This document shows positions 44,670 through 53,941 of a stretch of DNA of 64,000 nt, one piece after another. Each line of letters opens with the position of its first letter. The stretch's first letter is position 1. The notes beneath the pieces were generated by a model. That model did no database searches and was not told the DNA's origin. It worked only from the letters and a program-made list of their open reading frames with translations. The stretch is from Hymenobacter sp. IS2118. Lineage in GTDB: Bacteria > Bacteroidota > Bacteroidia > Cytophagales > Hymenobacteraceae. Made by a program: the position numbers and the translations under genes. The stretch covers positions 25,575 through 89,574 of the forward strand of contig NZ_JNLX01000183.1 in assembly GCF_000715495.1 (NCBI RefSeq), in the 5' to 3' direction.

Positions 44670-47600
44670 ATGACTTATAAAATTTTACGTACTTACCTCG
44701 TGTTGCCCGCGCTGGCGGCCACCGCGGTTGGGCTCTCGATGTGGAGCTCGGTTCAACACACGCCGCTGGAAGCCAGCAGCCACCGCGAGGCCCCGCTCAT
44801 TGCCGACGACCCGGTGGCCGACAACACCGACCTCTACGCCTTCCGCGACCCCAAAGACGAGAGCCGCGTGGTGGTTATTGCCAACTACATTCCGTTTGAG
44901 CTGCCCCACGGCGGCCCCAACTACTCCACGTTTGGCGAAAACGTGCGCTACGAAGTGCACGTGAAAAACGACGGCAGCACCAACGTAGATGACATTACCT
45001 ACCGCTTCACGTTCACGCGTACCAACGAAGACCCCACCACTTTTTTCAACATCCGGCTGAACAAGCAGAACCTGAAAACTACCTATACCTGCGAGAAGCT
45101 GGTGGACGGGGTTAGCCAGGGCAACATCATCACGGGTGGTGTGGTGCCGCCAAACAACATTGGCCCGCGCTCGATTGAAGGGCCGGTGGGCCTGGGGGCG
45201 GCGAACTATGAGTCGCTGCGCACCAGTGCTATTAAGACGGCTGGCGGCGGCGGCGGCGAGCGCATTCTCTGCGCCCCGTCCGACGACCCGTTCTTTGCCG
45301 ACCTGGGCGCCATTTTCGACCTGGCTGGCCTGCGGCCGGGCAACGCTACCGATGGCCTCTCGCGCAAAAACACCCACTCCATCGCGCTGAGCATTCCGAT
45401 TCAGACGCTGCAGAAAACCGGTCGGGCCGTGACGACAGCTACCAGTATTCTGGACTCCGATTTCGTTATCGGCGTGTGGGCTTCGGCCAGCCGGCCCCAG
45501 CTGCGCACCTTCGACGCCAACACCGGCGAAGGCGCCAGCGGTGCCTGGGTACAGGTATCGCGCCTGGGCATGCCGCTCACCAATGAGGTTATCAATCCCA
45601 TTGGCAGCAAGGACGCCTGGAACGCAGCTTCGCCTTATTTTGAAGCCGCCATCACCGACGACTACCTCTCTAACCCCGAGCTGGGCCTCTACACGGCCGA
45701 CAACATGCCCGTAGCTCCGGCCGCGCCTAAAATGGATGGTCAGACCTTCTTTGGGGAAGCAGTACCGGCCCTGAACGCGCTACGGATGCAAACCAAGTCG
45801 CTGGCCGGCCAGCCGGTTATCGGCGCCGATGGCTTCGACTTCCGCAACCAGGCCGATGGCCTTGCGGTACTGGTGGGCAGCTCGCTGGTTACCGGCACGG
45901 CTTTCGACCCCACGCTGTTCGGTTCTTACCTGCTGGTGCCCGGCAAGCCCCGCTCGGCCGACATCAAGCCCATTTTCCACACGGGCGTGCCCAACCTGCC
46001 GCCCTACCAGCTGGCCACCGGCAAAACGCCGCTTTCGGCTGGCAACGCGGCCGTAAACCCGCTTTCGGAAGGTAAGCCGTTCATCAACAACTTCCTGCCC
46101 TTCACGGCTTCGGGCCGCACCAACCCCGGCGGCGACATGCTGCGCCTGAACATGGCCGTGCCAACGACGGACCGCAGCTCGGCCGACTTCAGCAACCAAG
46201 GGCTGCTGCAAGCCGCGGTGCTGGGCCTGACGGACCCGCGCTTCAACGGCGATGCCAGCCTGCAGCCCATCCCGAACATGGACGGTTTCCCCAACGGGCG
46301 CCGCCTGGAAGACGCCGTGGACCAGATTGAGCTGAAGGCCGTGGGTGGCCTGGTACTGGCCGCTGTGGGCTTGTATTTCGATGACTTTATGCCCGGCAGC
46401 GCATCGGGCGTTACCCCCAAGCTGCTGGCTGAGGTAACGTTTACTACCGGCGTGGAAGTCAACGACACAACCTTCCGCACCGAATTTCCCTATGTGCAGA
46501 CGCCCTGGCGCGGCACAGGTTCGGCCAGCGGCCCGACCAACGCGCGGGTGATTCCGGACCTGACGGTGAACACCGTGATGCCCGTGGATGCTGGCGAGTA
46601 CAACAACATCACCATAACGGGCTCAGGAGTTGCCATCTTCAACGGCCCCATTCGGGTGAACGGTACCCTGACCGTGCAGTCGGGCGGCGTGCTGAGCACC
46701 CGCGGCGTACTGGCTACGAGCTGCCTGCCCGTCACCGGTCCCGGCAGCTTTGAGCTGCAGGCCGGTGCCACACTGCGCATCTGCAGCTCCGACGGCATTG
46801 CGGCCACGGGCCTGCGAGGTGCCATTCAGTTGACTGGCACGCGCACCTTTGCCGCCGATGCTAACTACGAGTACAATGGCCTGGAGCCCCAGACCACCGG
46901 CACGGGCCTGCCCGCGCAGGTGCGCAGCCTGACGGTGAACAACGCCGCCGGCCTGACGGTGAACAACGGCGGGGTGCGCATTGTGCAGACCCTGGCCCTG
47001 ACCAACGGCAACCTGACCACGAGCACCACCCAACGCCTGACCCTGCTCTCGACTCCTACCGCTGGTACCGCCTTGGTGGTGAACACCAACGGCGTCGTGA
47101 CCGGCCCGGCCATCGTGCAGCGTGCCATCGACCCCGCCTTCAACAGTGGGCTGGGCTACCGCCACTACAGCTCGCCGGTGAGCAACACCACCCTCGCGGA
47201 CCTGGCCGCAACGGGCTTCCGGCCGGTATTCAACCAAGCCTACAATACCGCACCGGTGCCTACTGCCGTAACTCCATTCCCAACGGTGTTTGGCTACGAC
47301 CAGGCCCGGGTGATGAGCGCTGCCAGCTCGGCAGAAGCGTTTGACCAGGGCTTTGTGGTGCCGGCCGCCACTGACCCGATGGGCCTGCTGACTGGCTACA
47401 CGGCGAACATTGCAGCCAACGTAGTGGTGGATTTGCGGGGTACGCTCAACAACGGCCCCATCAGCCGCACCAACCTGACCCGTGACGCGCAGCCGAAGAG
47501 CGGCTGGCAGTTTCTGGGCAATCCGTACCCGTCGCCGCTTGACTTCAGCCAGACGGACGGTGTGACGCGCACCAACGTCGACGACGCGGTGTACGTGTAC

Positions 47601-48494
47601 CAGAGCACCGGCCGTTACGACGGCCAGTACCGCAGCTACGTGAACGGCATGGGCAACCCGCTGGTGGCGACGATGCAGGGCTTCTTCACCCGCGTGAGTA
47701 ACGGCCAGACCACGGGCAGCTTCGCGCTCAACAACGCGGCGCGGGTTACGACCTTCGCAGCTGCTCCAAGCTTTAACCGGGGTACGGCTGATACCCGGCC
47801 GGTGGTGAAGCTGCGCCTGCAGAACAGCAGCCCGCTCATCGACGAAACCTACGTGTACTTCGAGCAGGGCGCCACGCCCGCGTTTGATGCCCGCTTCGAT
47901 GCCTACAAACTGGCCAATTCGTCGCGGCTGAACGTGAGCAGCATCATTGCCAGCGATGAGCTGTCGGTGAACGGCCTGCCAATGTTGGTCGGGTCCGTAA
48001 CGGTGCCCCTGAACCTGACCGTGCCCGCCACGGGCAGCTACACGCTCAACGCGGTGGACCTGCTGAACTTTGGCGCGGGCACGCTGGTAGAGCTGCTCGA
48101 CACCGAAACCGGGGCCCGAATAAACCTGGCCAAACAGCCTACTTATACGTTCAAAGCACAGTTGCTGAGCATTCCTGGCCGCTTCAGCCTGCGCTTTGGG
48201 CCCGCCGCTACTCCTTTGGCTACCGCCCCTGCGGCCCTGGCCAAGCAGGTGCAGCTTTTCCCCAACCCGGCGCATGGCAGCTTCACGCTGCTGCTGCCCG
48301 CCGAGCTGGGCCGCGTACCGGTAACGGCGAGCCTCTACAACCAAATCGGGCAGCTGGTGACGCAGCGCACGCTCACGGTTACGGCCGCAGGTGCTTCGGC
48401 TCAGTTTGATGTTTCGGGGCTGACCCCCGGCGTGTACTCGCTACGCCTGACCGGTGGCCCGGCCCCGGTAGTAAAGCGCGTCGTGGTTGAATAA
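44670..48494 (+). CDS. DUF4331 protein fused to a T9SS surface module
   Basis: The product is 1274 aa. Residues 1-605 are a full DUF4331 protein closely similar to the upstream gene (SSHREAPLIADDPVADNTDL, PNMDGFPNGRRLEDAV). The rest is a surface module: a beta-rich part (ITGSGVAIFNGPIRVNG), GYRHYSSPVSN near 828, GWQFLGNPYPSPLDF, and a T9SS type A sorting domain from VQLFPNPAHGS (about 1194) ending in KRVVVE. The 828-1190 part is homologous in order and wording to the same region of the giant protein at 21956. ATG 44670 is preferred over TTG 44652. It probably forms an operon with the upstream paralogue and the downstream PID-CTERM gene. Confidence 0.9.
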   Translation: MTYKILRTYLVLPALAATAVGLSMWSSVQHTPLEASSHREAPLIADDPVADNTDLYAFRDPKDESRVVVIANYIPFELPHGGPNYSTFGENVRYEVHVKNDGSTNVDDITYRFTFTRTNEDPTTFFNIRLNKQNLKTTYTCEKLVDGVSQGNIITGGVVPPNNIGPRSIEGPVGLGAANYESLRTSAIKTAGGGGGERILCAPSDDPFFADLGAIFDLAGLRPGNATDGLSRKNTHSIALSIPIQTLQKTGRAVTTATSILDSDFVIGVWASASRPQLRTFDANTGEGASGAWVQVSRLGMPLTNEVINPIGSKDAWNAASPYFEAAITDDYLSNPELGLYTADNMPVAPAAPKMDGQTFFGEAVPALNALRMQTKSLAGQPVIGADGFDFRNQADGLAVLVGSSLVTGTAFDPTLFGSYLLVPGKPRSADIKPIFHTGVPNLPPYQLATGKTPLSAGNAAVNPLSEGKPFINNFLPFTASGRTNPGGDMLRLNMAVPTTDRSSADFSNQGLLQAAVLGLTDPRFNGDASLQPIPNMDGFPNGRRLEDAVDQIELKAVGGLVLAAVGLYFDDFMPGSASGVTPKLLAEVTFTTGVEVNDTTFRTEFPYVQTPWRGTGSASGPTNARVIPDLTVNTVMPVDAGEYNNITITGSGVAIFNGPIRVNGTLTVQSGGVLSTRGVLATSCLPVTGPGSFELQAGATLRICSSDGIAATGLRGAIQLTGTRTFAADANYEYNGLEPQTTGTGLPAQVRSLTVNNAAGLTVNNGGVRIVQTLALTNGNLTTSTTQRLTLLSTPTAGTALVVNTNGVVTGPAIVQRAIDPAFNSGLGYRHYSSPVSNTTLADLAATGFRPVFNQAYNTAPVPTAVTPFPTVFGYDQARVMSAASSAEAFDQGFVVPAATDPMGLLTGYTANIAANVVVDLRGTLNNGPISRTNLTRDAQPKSGWQFLGNPYPSPLDFSQTDGVTRTNVDDAVYVYQSTGRYDGQYRSYVNGMGNPLVATMQGFFTRVSNGQTTGSFALNNAARVTTFAAAPSFNRGTADTRPVVKLRLQNSSPLIDETYVYFEQGATPAFDARFDAYKLANSSRLNVSSIIASDELSVNGLPMLVGSVTVPLNLTVPATGSYTLNAVDLLNFGAGTLVELLDTETGARINLAKQPTYTFKAQLLSIPGRFSLRFGPAATPLATAPAALAKQVQLFPNPAHGSFTLLLPAELGRVPVTASLYNQIGQLVTQRTLTVTAAGASAQFDVSGLTPGVYSLRLTGGPAPVVKRVVVE

Positions 48495-48509
48495 GCAACG
48501 CCAGGTAAC

Positions 48510-48542
48510 GCAACCGGGGCTGGAAATACTGGCCCCGGTTGC
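48510..48542. other. Intercistronic hairpin without T-run
   Basis: GCAACCGGGGC (48510-48520) and GCCCCGGTTGC (48532-48542) form a perfect 11-bp stem with an 11-nt loop. It lies between the T9SS gene and the small PID-CTERM gene. No T-tract follows, so it may act as an mRNA stabiliser, processing site or attenuator rather than a full terminator. Confidence 0.6.
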
Positions 48543-48590
48543 ACACCAGAAGACTTACTTGTTTGAATCCTTGTTTTAAACCACTCAGCA

Positions 48591-48809
48591 ATGAACAAAT
48601 CGTCGCTTGCACATGCCTTTTATGGCGCCGTGGCATGTATGCTGCTCACCGCTGGCGCTGCCCTGGCACAACCGGACTCGGGTGGGCCCCGGCCCGATGT
48701 AGTGCCCAACCCCACGCAGGTACCCATTGATGGCGGATTGTCGCTACTGTTGGCCGCCGGTGGCGTCTACGGCTTGAAGCGGCTGCGCGTCGCCCAGACC
48801 AAAAAATAA
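48591..48809 (+). CDS. Small secreted PID-CTERM-like protein (copy 2)
   Basis: The product is 72 aa with a signal peptide (YGAVACMLLTAGAALAQ). The mature part is PDSGGPRPDVVPNPTQ, then VPIDGGLSLLLAAGGVYGL, then the basic tail KRLRVAQTKK. It shares AQPDxGGP, VPIDxGxSLLL and RLRxA with the protein at 21710. The order of signal peptide, short linker, PID motif, hydrophobic stretch and positive tail is that of a CTERM sorting signal (I recall it as PID-CTERM). It lies 96 nt after a T9SS gene, as copy 1 follows another. The mature peptide is about 40 residues, so it is probably structural, signalling or a sorting partner rather than an enzyme. The function is unknown. Confidence 0.8.
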   Translation: MNKSSLAHAFYGAVACMLLTAGAALAQPDSGGPRPDVVPNPTQVPIDGGLSLLLAAGGVYGLKRLRVAQTKK

Positions 48810-48831
48810 ACTCAACGAAGAATTTTGGCTA

Positions 48832-49560
48832 CTAAACAGCCCCGTCACTCTGGCGGGGCTGTTTTTGTTTAGAAGCAGTACCGACGCACACCCACCCGGC
48901 CATCTGGTACGCCAGCCAGGCGAAGAGGGGCGCGGCCAGCACGTCGTAGCTGTAGTGCACGCGCTGCACTAGTACCAATGTGCCCACGGCCACCGTTAGC
49001 ACGGCCAGCGCCATACGCCAGCTGCGGCCCCGCACGGCCAGAGCCAGCAGGGTCATGGTGGCGGTGTGGCCCGAAAAGAACAAGTCGCGTACGATGGGCT
49101 GGCTGGTTACCTCAAAAAGGCGGTCCACCACCGGGTCGTGCAGTACGAGCAGGGCGGCGGGTGGGTCCAGGGGCAGTAGCCAGAGCGTGAGCATGCGCAG
49201 CAGCTGCAGAAACAAATACGCCCACAAAGCCCGCAGCAGCAACTGCGGCCGGGGTAGCAGAAATACCAATACCGCCGCGATGCCGCCGTATATCACCCCA
49301 AACGTGGCGGCTGATACGTCATGCACCGGCAGCAGCGCCAGCAGCGGGTCGGTGAGCTGCGGGCCGGGCCGCGACTGAATGAAGTGGTAGAAGCGCGGCA
49401 CTACCGGTAGCAAGCTCAGCAGCAGCCCCAGCCCCAGCCCCAGCCGCCCCCGAAAGCCCGGCTGCGCCCAGGCCACGGTCCAGGATTGTTCGGGTAGTTG
49501 GCTGACCATCACTGCGCGCGAAGCCGGGGGTAAATCACCGGAATCCAGGAGCGGAGCCAT
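48832..49560 (-). CDS. PAP2-family membrane phosphatase, sphingomyelin synthase-like
   Basis: The product is 242 aa with about six membrane segments. The PAP2 active site is split in the usual way: DLFFSGHTATMTLLAL (phosphatase motif with His) and VHYSYDVLAA (second His and Asp). This arrangement matches the PAP2_C group, which includes sphingomyelin/ceramide phosphoethanolamine synthases and lipid phosphatases. Some Bacteroidota make sphingolipids, so a lipid head-group role is possible but not shown. The start ATG 49560 is supported by a near -7 element at 49603-49610; the open frame to 49701 adds non-membrane sequence that overlaps the divergent promoter. Confidence 0.8.
   Translation of the reverse strand: MAPLLDSGDLPPASRAVMVSQLPEQSWTVAWAQPGFRGRLGLGLGLLLSLLPVVPRFYHFIQSRPGPQLTDPLLALLPVHDVSAATFGVIYGGIAAVLVFLLPRPQLLLRALWAYLFLQLLRMLTLWLLPLDPPAALLVLHDPVVDRLFEVTSQPIVRDLFFSGHTATMTLLALAVRGRSWRMALAVLTVAVGTLVLVQRVHYSYDVLAAPLFAWLAYQMAGWVCVGTASKQKQPRQSDGAV
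48834..48864. terminator. Bidirectional terminator hairpin
   Basis: AAACAGCCCCG (48834-48844) pairs with CGGGGCTGTTT (48854-48864), followed by TTGTTT. It lies just after the PID-CTERM gene and overlaps the 3' end of the convergent PAP2 gene. Confidence 0.8.
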
Positions 49561-49602
49561 CGGAAAGGATAAATTGGATAAAAACGACCACAGGAGCGGC
49601 CG

Positions 49603-49610
49603 CGAAAATA
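49603..49610 (-). promoter_or_regulatory. Near-consensus -7 element for the PAP2 gene
   Basis: On the reverse strand TATTTTCG matches TAnnTTTG at 7 of 8 positions and lies 43 nt before ATG 49560. Confidence 0.35.
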
Positions 49611-49715
49611 CGCTGCCGCCTGAACAGTGGCCCGTAAGTTCCGGGCTGTGGCGTAACATTGCCCGGCGATGAAATTCACGCTGGCTCCTTGTTCTCATCA
49701 TATTCCGCCTGTCCT

Positions 49716-51029
49716 ATGCGCTTCGGTACCATTCTTTTCGCCGGTATTTTGCTCAACACCATTGGCCTGACTGCCCAGGCCCAGAACACAGCGCTAAATG
49801 CCCGCATTGCCCAATTGTCGGCCCAGCAGGAGAGCAAGGTGATTGCCTGGCGGCGCGATTTCCACGAGCACCCCGAACTGGGCAACGAAGAAACCCGCAC
49901 GGCCGGCATTATCGCCGCGCACCTCAAAAAGCTGGGCCTGGAAGTACAGACCGGCGTGGCCCGCACCGGTGTAGTGGGCATTTTGCGCGGTGGCAAGCCC
50001 GGCCCCGTGGTGGCTCTGCGCGCCGACATGGACGGCCTGCCCATCACCGAAGCCAATGAGCTGCCCTTTGCCTCAAAAGCCACCGCCACCTACCTGGGCC
50101 AGCCCGTGGGCGTGATGCACGCCTGCGGCCACGACACCCATATGGCCATGCTCATGGGTGCCGCCGAGGTGCTGAGCCAGGTGAAAAAGGACCTGCCCGG
50201 CACCGTGAAATTCATTTTTCAGCCCGCCGAAGAAGGCTCCTTGCCGGGTGTGGAAGGTGGCGCCAAGCTCATGGTGAAGGAAGGCGTGCTCGACAAGCCC
50301 AAGGTCGATGCCGTGTTTGGAGTTCACATCAACGCCCAAACCGAAGTGGGCAAGCTGACGTACCGGCCGGGCGGCACCATGGCCTCGTCCGACCGGTTTA
50401 CCATCAAAGTGAGCGGCAAAGGGGCCCACGGCGCCTACCCCTGGAACAGCGTGGACCCCGTGGTGACGGCCGCTCAGATTATCCTGGGCCTGCAAACTAT
50501 CGTGAGCCGGCAGGTGAAGCTGATTGACGACGCGGCCGTGGTGACGGTGGGTACGCTCAACGCCGGGGTGCGCTACAACGTCATCCCGCCCGACGTGGAA
50601 ATGAGCGGTACCATCCGGGCCCTGAACACCGACGTTCAAAAGCAAATCTGGGCTTCCATTCGCCGCATTGCCACCAACATAGCCGAAAGTGCCGGTGCTA
50701 CTGCCGAGGTTACTATTGAGCCCTACGTGCCCGTGACCAGCAACGACCCCGCTCTGACGGCCCGCATGCTGCCCACCCTGCAAGCCGCCGCGGGTGCCGC
50801 CAACGTGCGCGAAATCAAGGCTGTAACTGGGGCCGAGGACTTTGCTTACTACCAGGAAAAAGTGCCCGGCCTGTTCTTGTTCGTGGGTGGCATGAAGAAG
50901 GGGCAGGACCCCGCCACCGCCGCCGACCACCACACCGCCGGCTTCCGCCTCGACGAGAGCGGCCTCACGCTGGGTGTGAAAACGCTGGCCACGCTGGCGG
51001 CCGATTACCTGGGCGCAAAAAAGCCCTAG
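49716..51029 (+). CDS. M20 family amidohydrolase, exported
   Basis: The product is 437 aa with a signal peptide (FAGILLNTIGLTAQAQ). It belongs to the IAA-amino acid hydrolase/hippurate hydrolase branch of M20, which splits N-acyl amino acids using two metals. Motifs in order are RRDFHEHPELGNEE, ALRADMDGLPITE, HACGHDTHMAMLMGAAEVL (metal ligands), FIFQPAEEG and GVHIN. The substrate is unknown; export suggests it acts on external acyl-amino acids or peptides. ATG 49716 leads into the signal peptide. It is divergent from the PAP2 gene. Confidence 0.92.
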   Translation: MRFGTILFAGILLNTIGLTAQAQNTALNARIAQLSAQQESKVIAWRRDFHEHPELGNEETRTAGIIAAHLKKLGLEVQTGVARTGVVGILRGGKPGPVVALRADMDGLPITEANELPFASKATATYLGQPVGVMHACGHDTHMAMLMGAAEVLSQVKKDLPGTVKFIFQPAEEGSLPGVEGGAKLMVKEGVLDKPKVDAVFGVHINAQTEVGKLTYRPGGTMASSDRFTIKVSGKGAHGAYPWNSVDPVVTAAQIILGLQTIVSRQVKLIDDAAVVTVGTLNAGVRYNVIPPDVEMSGTIRALNTDVQKQIWASIRRIATNIAESAGATAEVTIEPYVPVTSNDPALTARMLPTLQAAAGAANVREIKAVTGAEDFAYYQEKVPGLFLFVGGMKKGQDPATAADHHTAGFRLDESGLTLGVKTLATLAADYLGAKKP

Positions 51030-51333
51030 CTGCCACCATCGCGCGGGCACGCAATGGCTGCGGGGCTAGCGTCCGCAACCCTGCAATGGCACTGGGCGCT
51101 TAGCAGAGCCTTTTTTGCTTTAACGAAGCCCCGGCTTTTTATCTTAATTACAGGAATAATTTTATTTATGGGGGTACAGTCGGGAGTTGGTAATTTTAAT
51201 AAGATTGAGCGATTTTAATAAAATTACTAGTAAATACTGTTCGTTGTAAAAGAAATGACTAGGTTGCAGCAGAATTGATGCGAAATGCTCAATCTATGTT
51301 TAATCTTTCATCATTATTCCTCAAACAGCTTAC
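51030..51333. other. Intergenic region before the M4 metalloprotease
   Basis: It is AT-rich from 51120. Two near-copies of a 15-nt direct repeat (AATTTTAATAAGATT and GATTTTAATAAAATT) lie near 51191-51230. A near -7 element is at 51295. No gene was seen. Confidence 0.5.
51275..51302 (+). promoter_or_regulatory. Probable promoter of the M4 protease gene
   Basis: TTG at 51275-51277 and TATGTTTA at 51295-51302 (7 of 8 matches to TAnnTTTG) are 17 nt apart. The start codon is 31 nt further on. Confidence 0.4.
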
Positions 51334-53796
51334 ATGAAAAAACAATACTCTGCTGTTGCGCTTCTTTTGCTCGGCACCCTGGCATCCACTACGGCACAGG
51401 CGCAGGACGCCTCCCGTATTCAGGCAAAAGTGGTGGGAGCCGACAACCAGCCCGAGCTAGTCCAGTTCAACGCGGCTGGCCGGGCCAGCTACAAAGCCAG
51501 TGAAGGCGCGCAAGTGCTGCGCCAGCAGCTGGGCCTCGGCAGCGACGACCAGATGCGGCCCACCCGCACCGAGCTGGACCAGCTGGGCTTCACGCACCAG
51601 AAGTTCTCGCAGTATTACAAGGGCGTGAAGGTGGAACACGCCAACTACAGCGTGCACGCCAAGGGCGGCGCCATCGAGAGCATCAGCGGAGATTTTGAAA
51701 AAGTATCCGGCCTCAGCACCACGCCGGCAATCAGCGAAGCCACGGCGCTGAGCCGGGCGCTGGCCAGAGTGGGGGCCCGTAAATACATGTGGCAGGACGC
51801 CGCCGAAGAGGCCGGCCTGAAGCAGCAGGAAAACGACCGGGCCGCCACCTACCTGCCCAAAGGCGAGCTGGTGATTGTGCGCGACCGGCGCATCAGCGCC
51901 AACGAAGGCGCGCTGGTGCTGGCCTGGAAATTCAACGTGTACGCGCAGGAGCCCGTCAGCCGCGCCTACATCTACGTGGATGCCCGCACGGGCAAAGTGG
52001 TGTTGCAGGACAACATCATCAAGCACGTTGCGGCTACCGGCACGTTCGGGACCAAGTACTCGGGCACGGTGAGTAGCGCTACCGAAACCGCCACCGGCGG
52101 CTACCGCCTGCGCGAGCTCACCCGGGGCGCGGGCATCGAAACCTACAACGCCCGCAAGGGCAACAGCTACACTGCCGCCGTTGACTTCATCGACGCCGAC
52201 AACAACTGGACGGAGTACAACAACGCCAACTTCGACAACGCCGCTCTCGACGCCCACTATGGCGCCCAAAGCACGTTCGACTACTTCAAAAATGTGCTCG
52301 GCCGCAACTCCTACAACAACGCCGGCGCCAAAATTAAGAGCTACGTGCACTTCGACGACACCCCCGGCGACGGCAAGGGCTTCGAAAACGCCTACTGGAA
52401 CGGTTCGGTAATGACTTACGGCGACGGGGCCACCCGCTTCGACCCGCTGACTTCGCTCGACGTGGCGGCCCACGAAATTGGCCACGCCGTGTGCTCCAGC
52501 ACCGCCAACCTGACGTATGCCAACGAATCGGGCGCGCTCAACGAAGGCTTCTCCGACATCTGGGGTGCCTGCGTGGAGTACTACAAGTCGCCGAACAAGC
52601 AAACCTGGCTCATTGGCGAAGACATTGACAAAGTGCGGCCTTCGCTGCGCTCGATGAGTAACCCCAACGCCGAAGGCCAGCCCGATACCTACTTTGGTAC
52701 CAGCTGGGCACCCCTGAGCAGCTCCCCCAGCAATGCCAACGACCAAGGCGGCGTGCACACCAACTCGGGCGTGCTCAACCATTGGTTCTACATCCTGAGC
52801 GTGGGCAAGTCCGGTACCAACGACATTGGCAGCGTCTACAACGTAGCTGCTATCGGCATCGACGCGGCGGCTAAAATTGCCTACCGCACCGAAAGCGTGT
52901 ACCTCACGGCTTCGTCTAACTACGCCGCTGCGCGCTCGTTCTCCATTCAGTCGGCCACGGACCTCTACGGTGCCGGCTCGGCGCAGGTAACGGCTGTGAC
53001 CAACGCCTGGTACGCCGTGGGCGTGGGTGCTGCTGCTGCCACGACGCCTCCACCGACTACCACGCCTACCTATTGCGCCAGCAAAGGCACGAGCCAGGCC
53101 TACGAGTGGATTGACTACGTGAACCTGGGCACCATCAACCGCACCTCGGCCAAGGACGCGGGCTACTACAACGGCACGGCCCTGAGCACGAGCATCGCCG
53201 CCGGTTCGGCGCAGACCATCCGCTTCTCGGCGGGCTTTACCAGCACGGCCTACACCGAGAACTGGAAGATTTACATCGATTACAACCGCGACGGTGACTT
53301 CACCGATGCCGGCGAATTGATTGTGAGCGGCAGCAGCGCCAGCGCGGCTACGCTCAGCGGGGCCTTCACCGTGCCGGCTACGGCTCGCACCGGGGCCACC
53401 CGCCTGCGCGTGGTGCTGAGCGATAACGCGGCCACCACCAGCTGCAACACCTACAGCTACGGCGAAACCGAAGACTACACCGTCAATATCACCGGCGGCG
53501 CAGCCATTGCGGGCGGCAATTACGGCCTGACCGGTGGCGATGCCACCCCGCTCGGCAACGAAGCGGCCCGCAAACTGGAGGTTTACCCGAACCCCGCTAC
53601 CGACGCCGTACGCCTCGTGCTGCCCGGCAATGCTGAAGCTACCAGCGTGGTCGTAACCGACATCCGTGGCGTACGCATCGCAGGCACCACCTTCAGCAAC
53701 GGTACGCTGAATATCAGCGGCCTGGCCAAGGGCATGTACACCCTGAGCGTGAGCGACGGGCAGAAAGTGTTCCACCAGCGCTTCGTGAAGCAATAA
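51334..53796 (+). CDS. M4 (thermolysin-like) metalloprotease with GEVED and T9SS domains
   Basis: The product is 820 aa. It has a signal peptide (YSAVALLLLGTLASTTAQAQ), then an FTP propeptide domain and a PepSY-like segment (about residues 50-230). The M4 catalytic domain (about 235-560) has the zinc site HEIGH (His380, Glu381, His384), the third ligand Glu404 in LNEGFSDIWG, and GGVHTNSGVLNHWFY. A GEVED domain (about 580-715) has IYIDYNRDGDFTDAGE and YGETEDYTVNI. The T9SS sorting domain runs from LEVYPNPATDAVRL (about 747) to the end. The enzyme is a secreted, self-activating protease, probably nutritional or for surface processing. Confidence 0.95.
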   Translation: MKKQYSAVALLLLGTLASTTAQAQDASRIQAKVVGADNQPELVQFNAAGRASYKASEGAQVLRQQLGLGSDDQMRPTRTELDQLGFTHQKFSQYYKGVKVEHANYSVHAKGGAIESISGDFEKVSGLSTTPAISEATALSRALARVGARKYMWQDAAEEAGLKQQENDRAATYLPKGELVIVRDRRISANEGALVLAWKFNVYAQEPVSRAYIYVDARTGKVVLQDNIIKHVAATGTFGTKYSGTVSSATETATGGYRLRELTRGAGIETYNARKGNSYTAAVDFIDADNNWTEYNNANFDNAALDAHYGAQSTFDYFKNVLGRNSYNNAGAKIKSYVHFDDTPGDGKGFENAYWNGSVMTYGDGATRFDPLTSLDVAAHEIGHAVCSSTANLTYANESGALNEGFSDIWGACVEYYKSPNKQTWLIGEDIDKVRPSLRSMSNPNAEGQPDTYFGTSWAPLSSSPSNANDQGGVHTNSGVLNHWFYILSVGKSGTNDIGSVYNVAAIGIDAAAKIAYRTESVYLTASSNYAAARSFSIQSATDLYGAGSAQVTAVTNAWYAVGVGAAAATTPPPTTTPTYCASKGTSQAYEWIDYVNLGTINRTSAKDAGYYNGTALSTSIAAGSAQTIRFSAGFTSTAYTENWKIYIDYNRDGDFTDAGELIVSGSSASAATLSGAFTVPATARTGATRLRVVLSDNAATTSCNTYSYGETEDYTVNITGGAAIAGGNYGLTGGDATPLGNEAARKLEVYPNPATDAVRLVLPGNAEATSVVVTDIRGVRIAGTTFSNGTLNISGLAKGMYTLSVSDGQKVFHQRFVKQ

Positions 53797-53885
53797 GGTA
53801 TTAATGGTTAATGGGCGAATGACTACGGCCAGATGCCCTCTTATCTAAACCGTTAATCACTAATCATTAACCACTAACCGCTAAT

Positions 53886-53930
53886 CACTAAAAAAGGGCC
53901 TTCAGCATTGCTGAAGGCCCTTTTTTAGTG
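53886..53930. terminator. Bidirectional terminator after the M4 protease
   Basis: A perfect 20-bp stem has arms 53886-53905 and 53911-53930, core GGGCCTTCAG/CTGAAGGCCC, with A-run and T-run flanks and a 5-nt loop. The preceding 70 nt carry several TAATCACTAA/TTAACCACTAACC-like short repeats (53846-53885). Confidence 0.9.
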
Positions 53931-53941
53931 GCGCAATTTGC

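Noticed and set aside
46623..48344. 573-codon reverse frame within the DUF4331 fusion gene
   Set aside because: Arg/Gly/Ala-rich shadow of the T9SS module with no family features.
51457..53793. 778-codon open frame antisense to the M4 protease
   Set aside because: It is an exact shadow of a clearly functional gene; GC-rich codon use keeps the opposite frame open. It has no recognisable domain.
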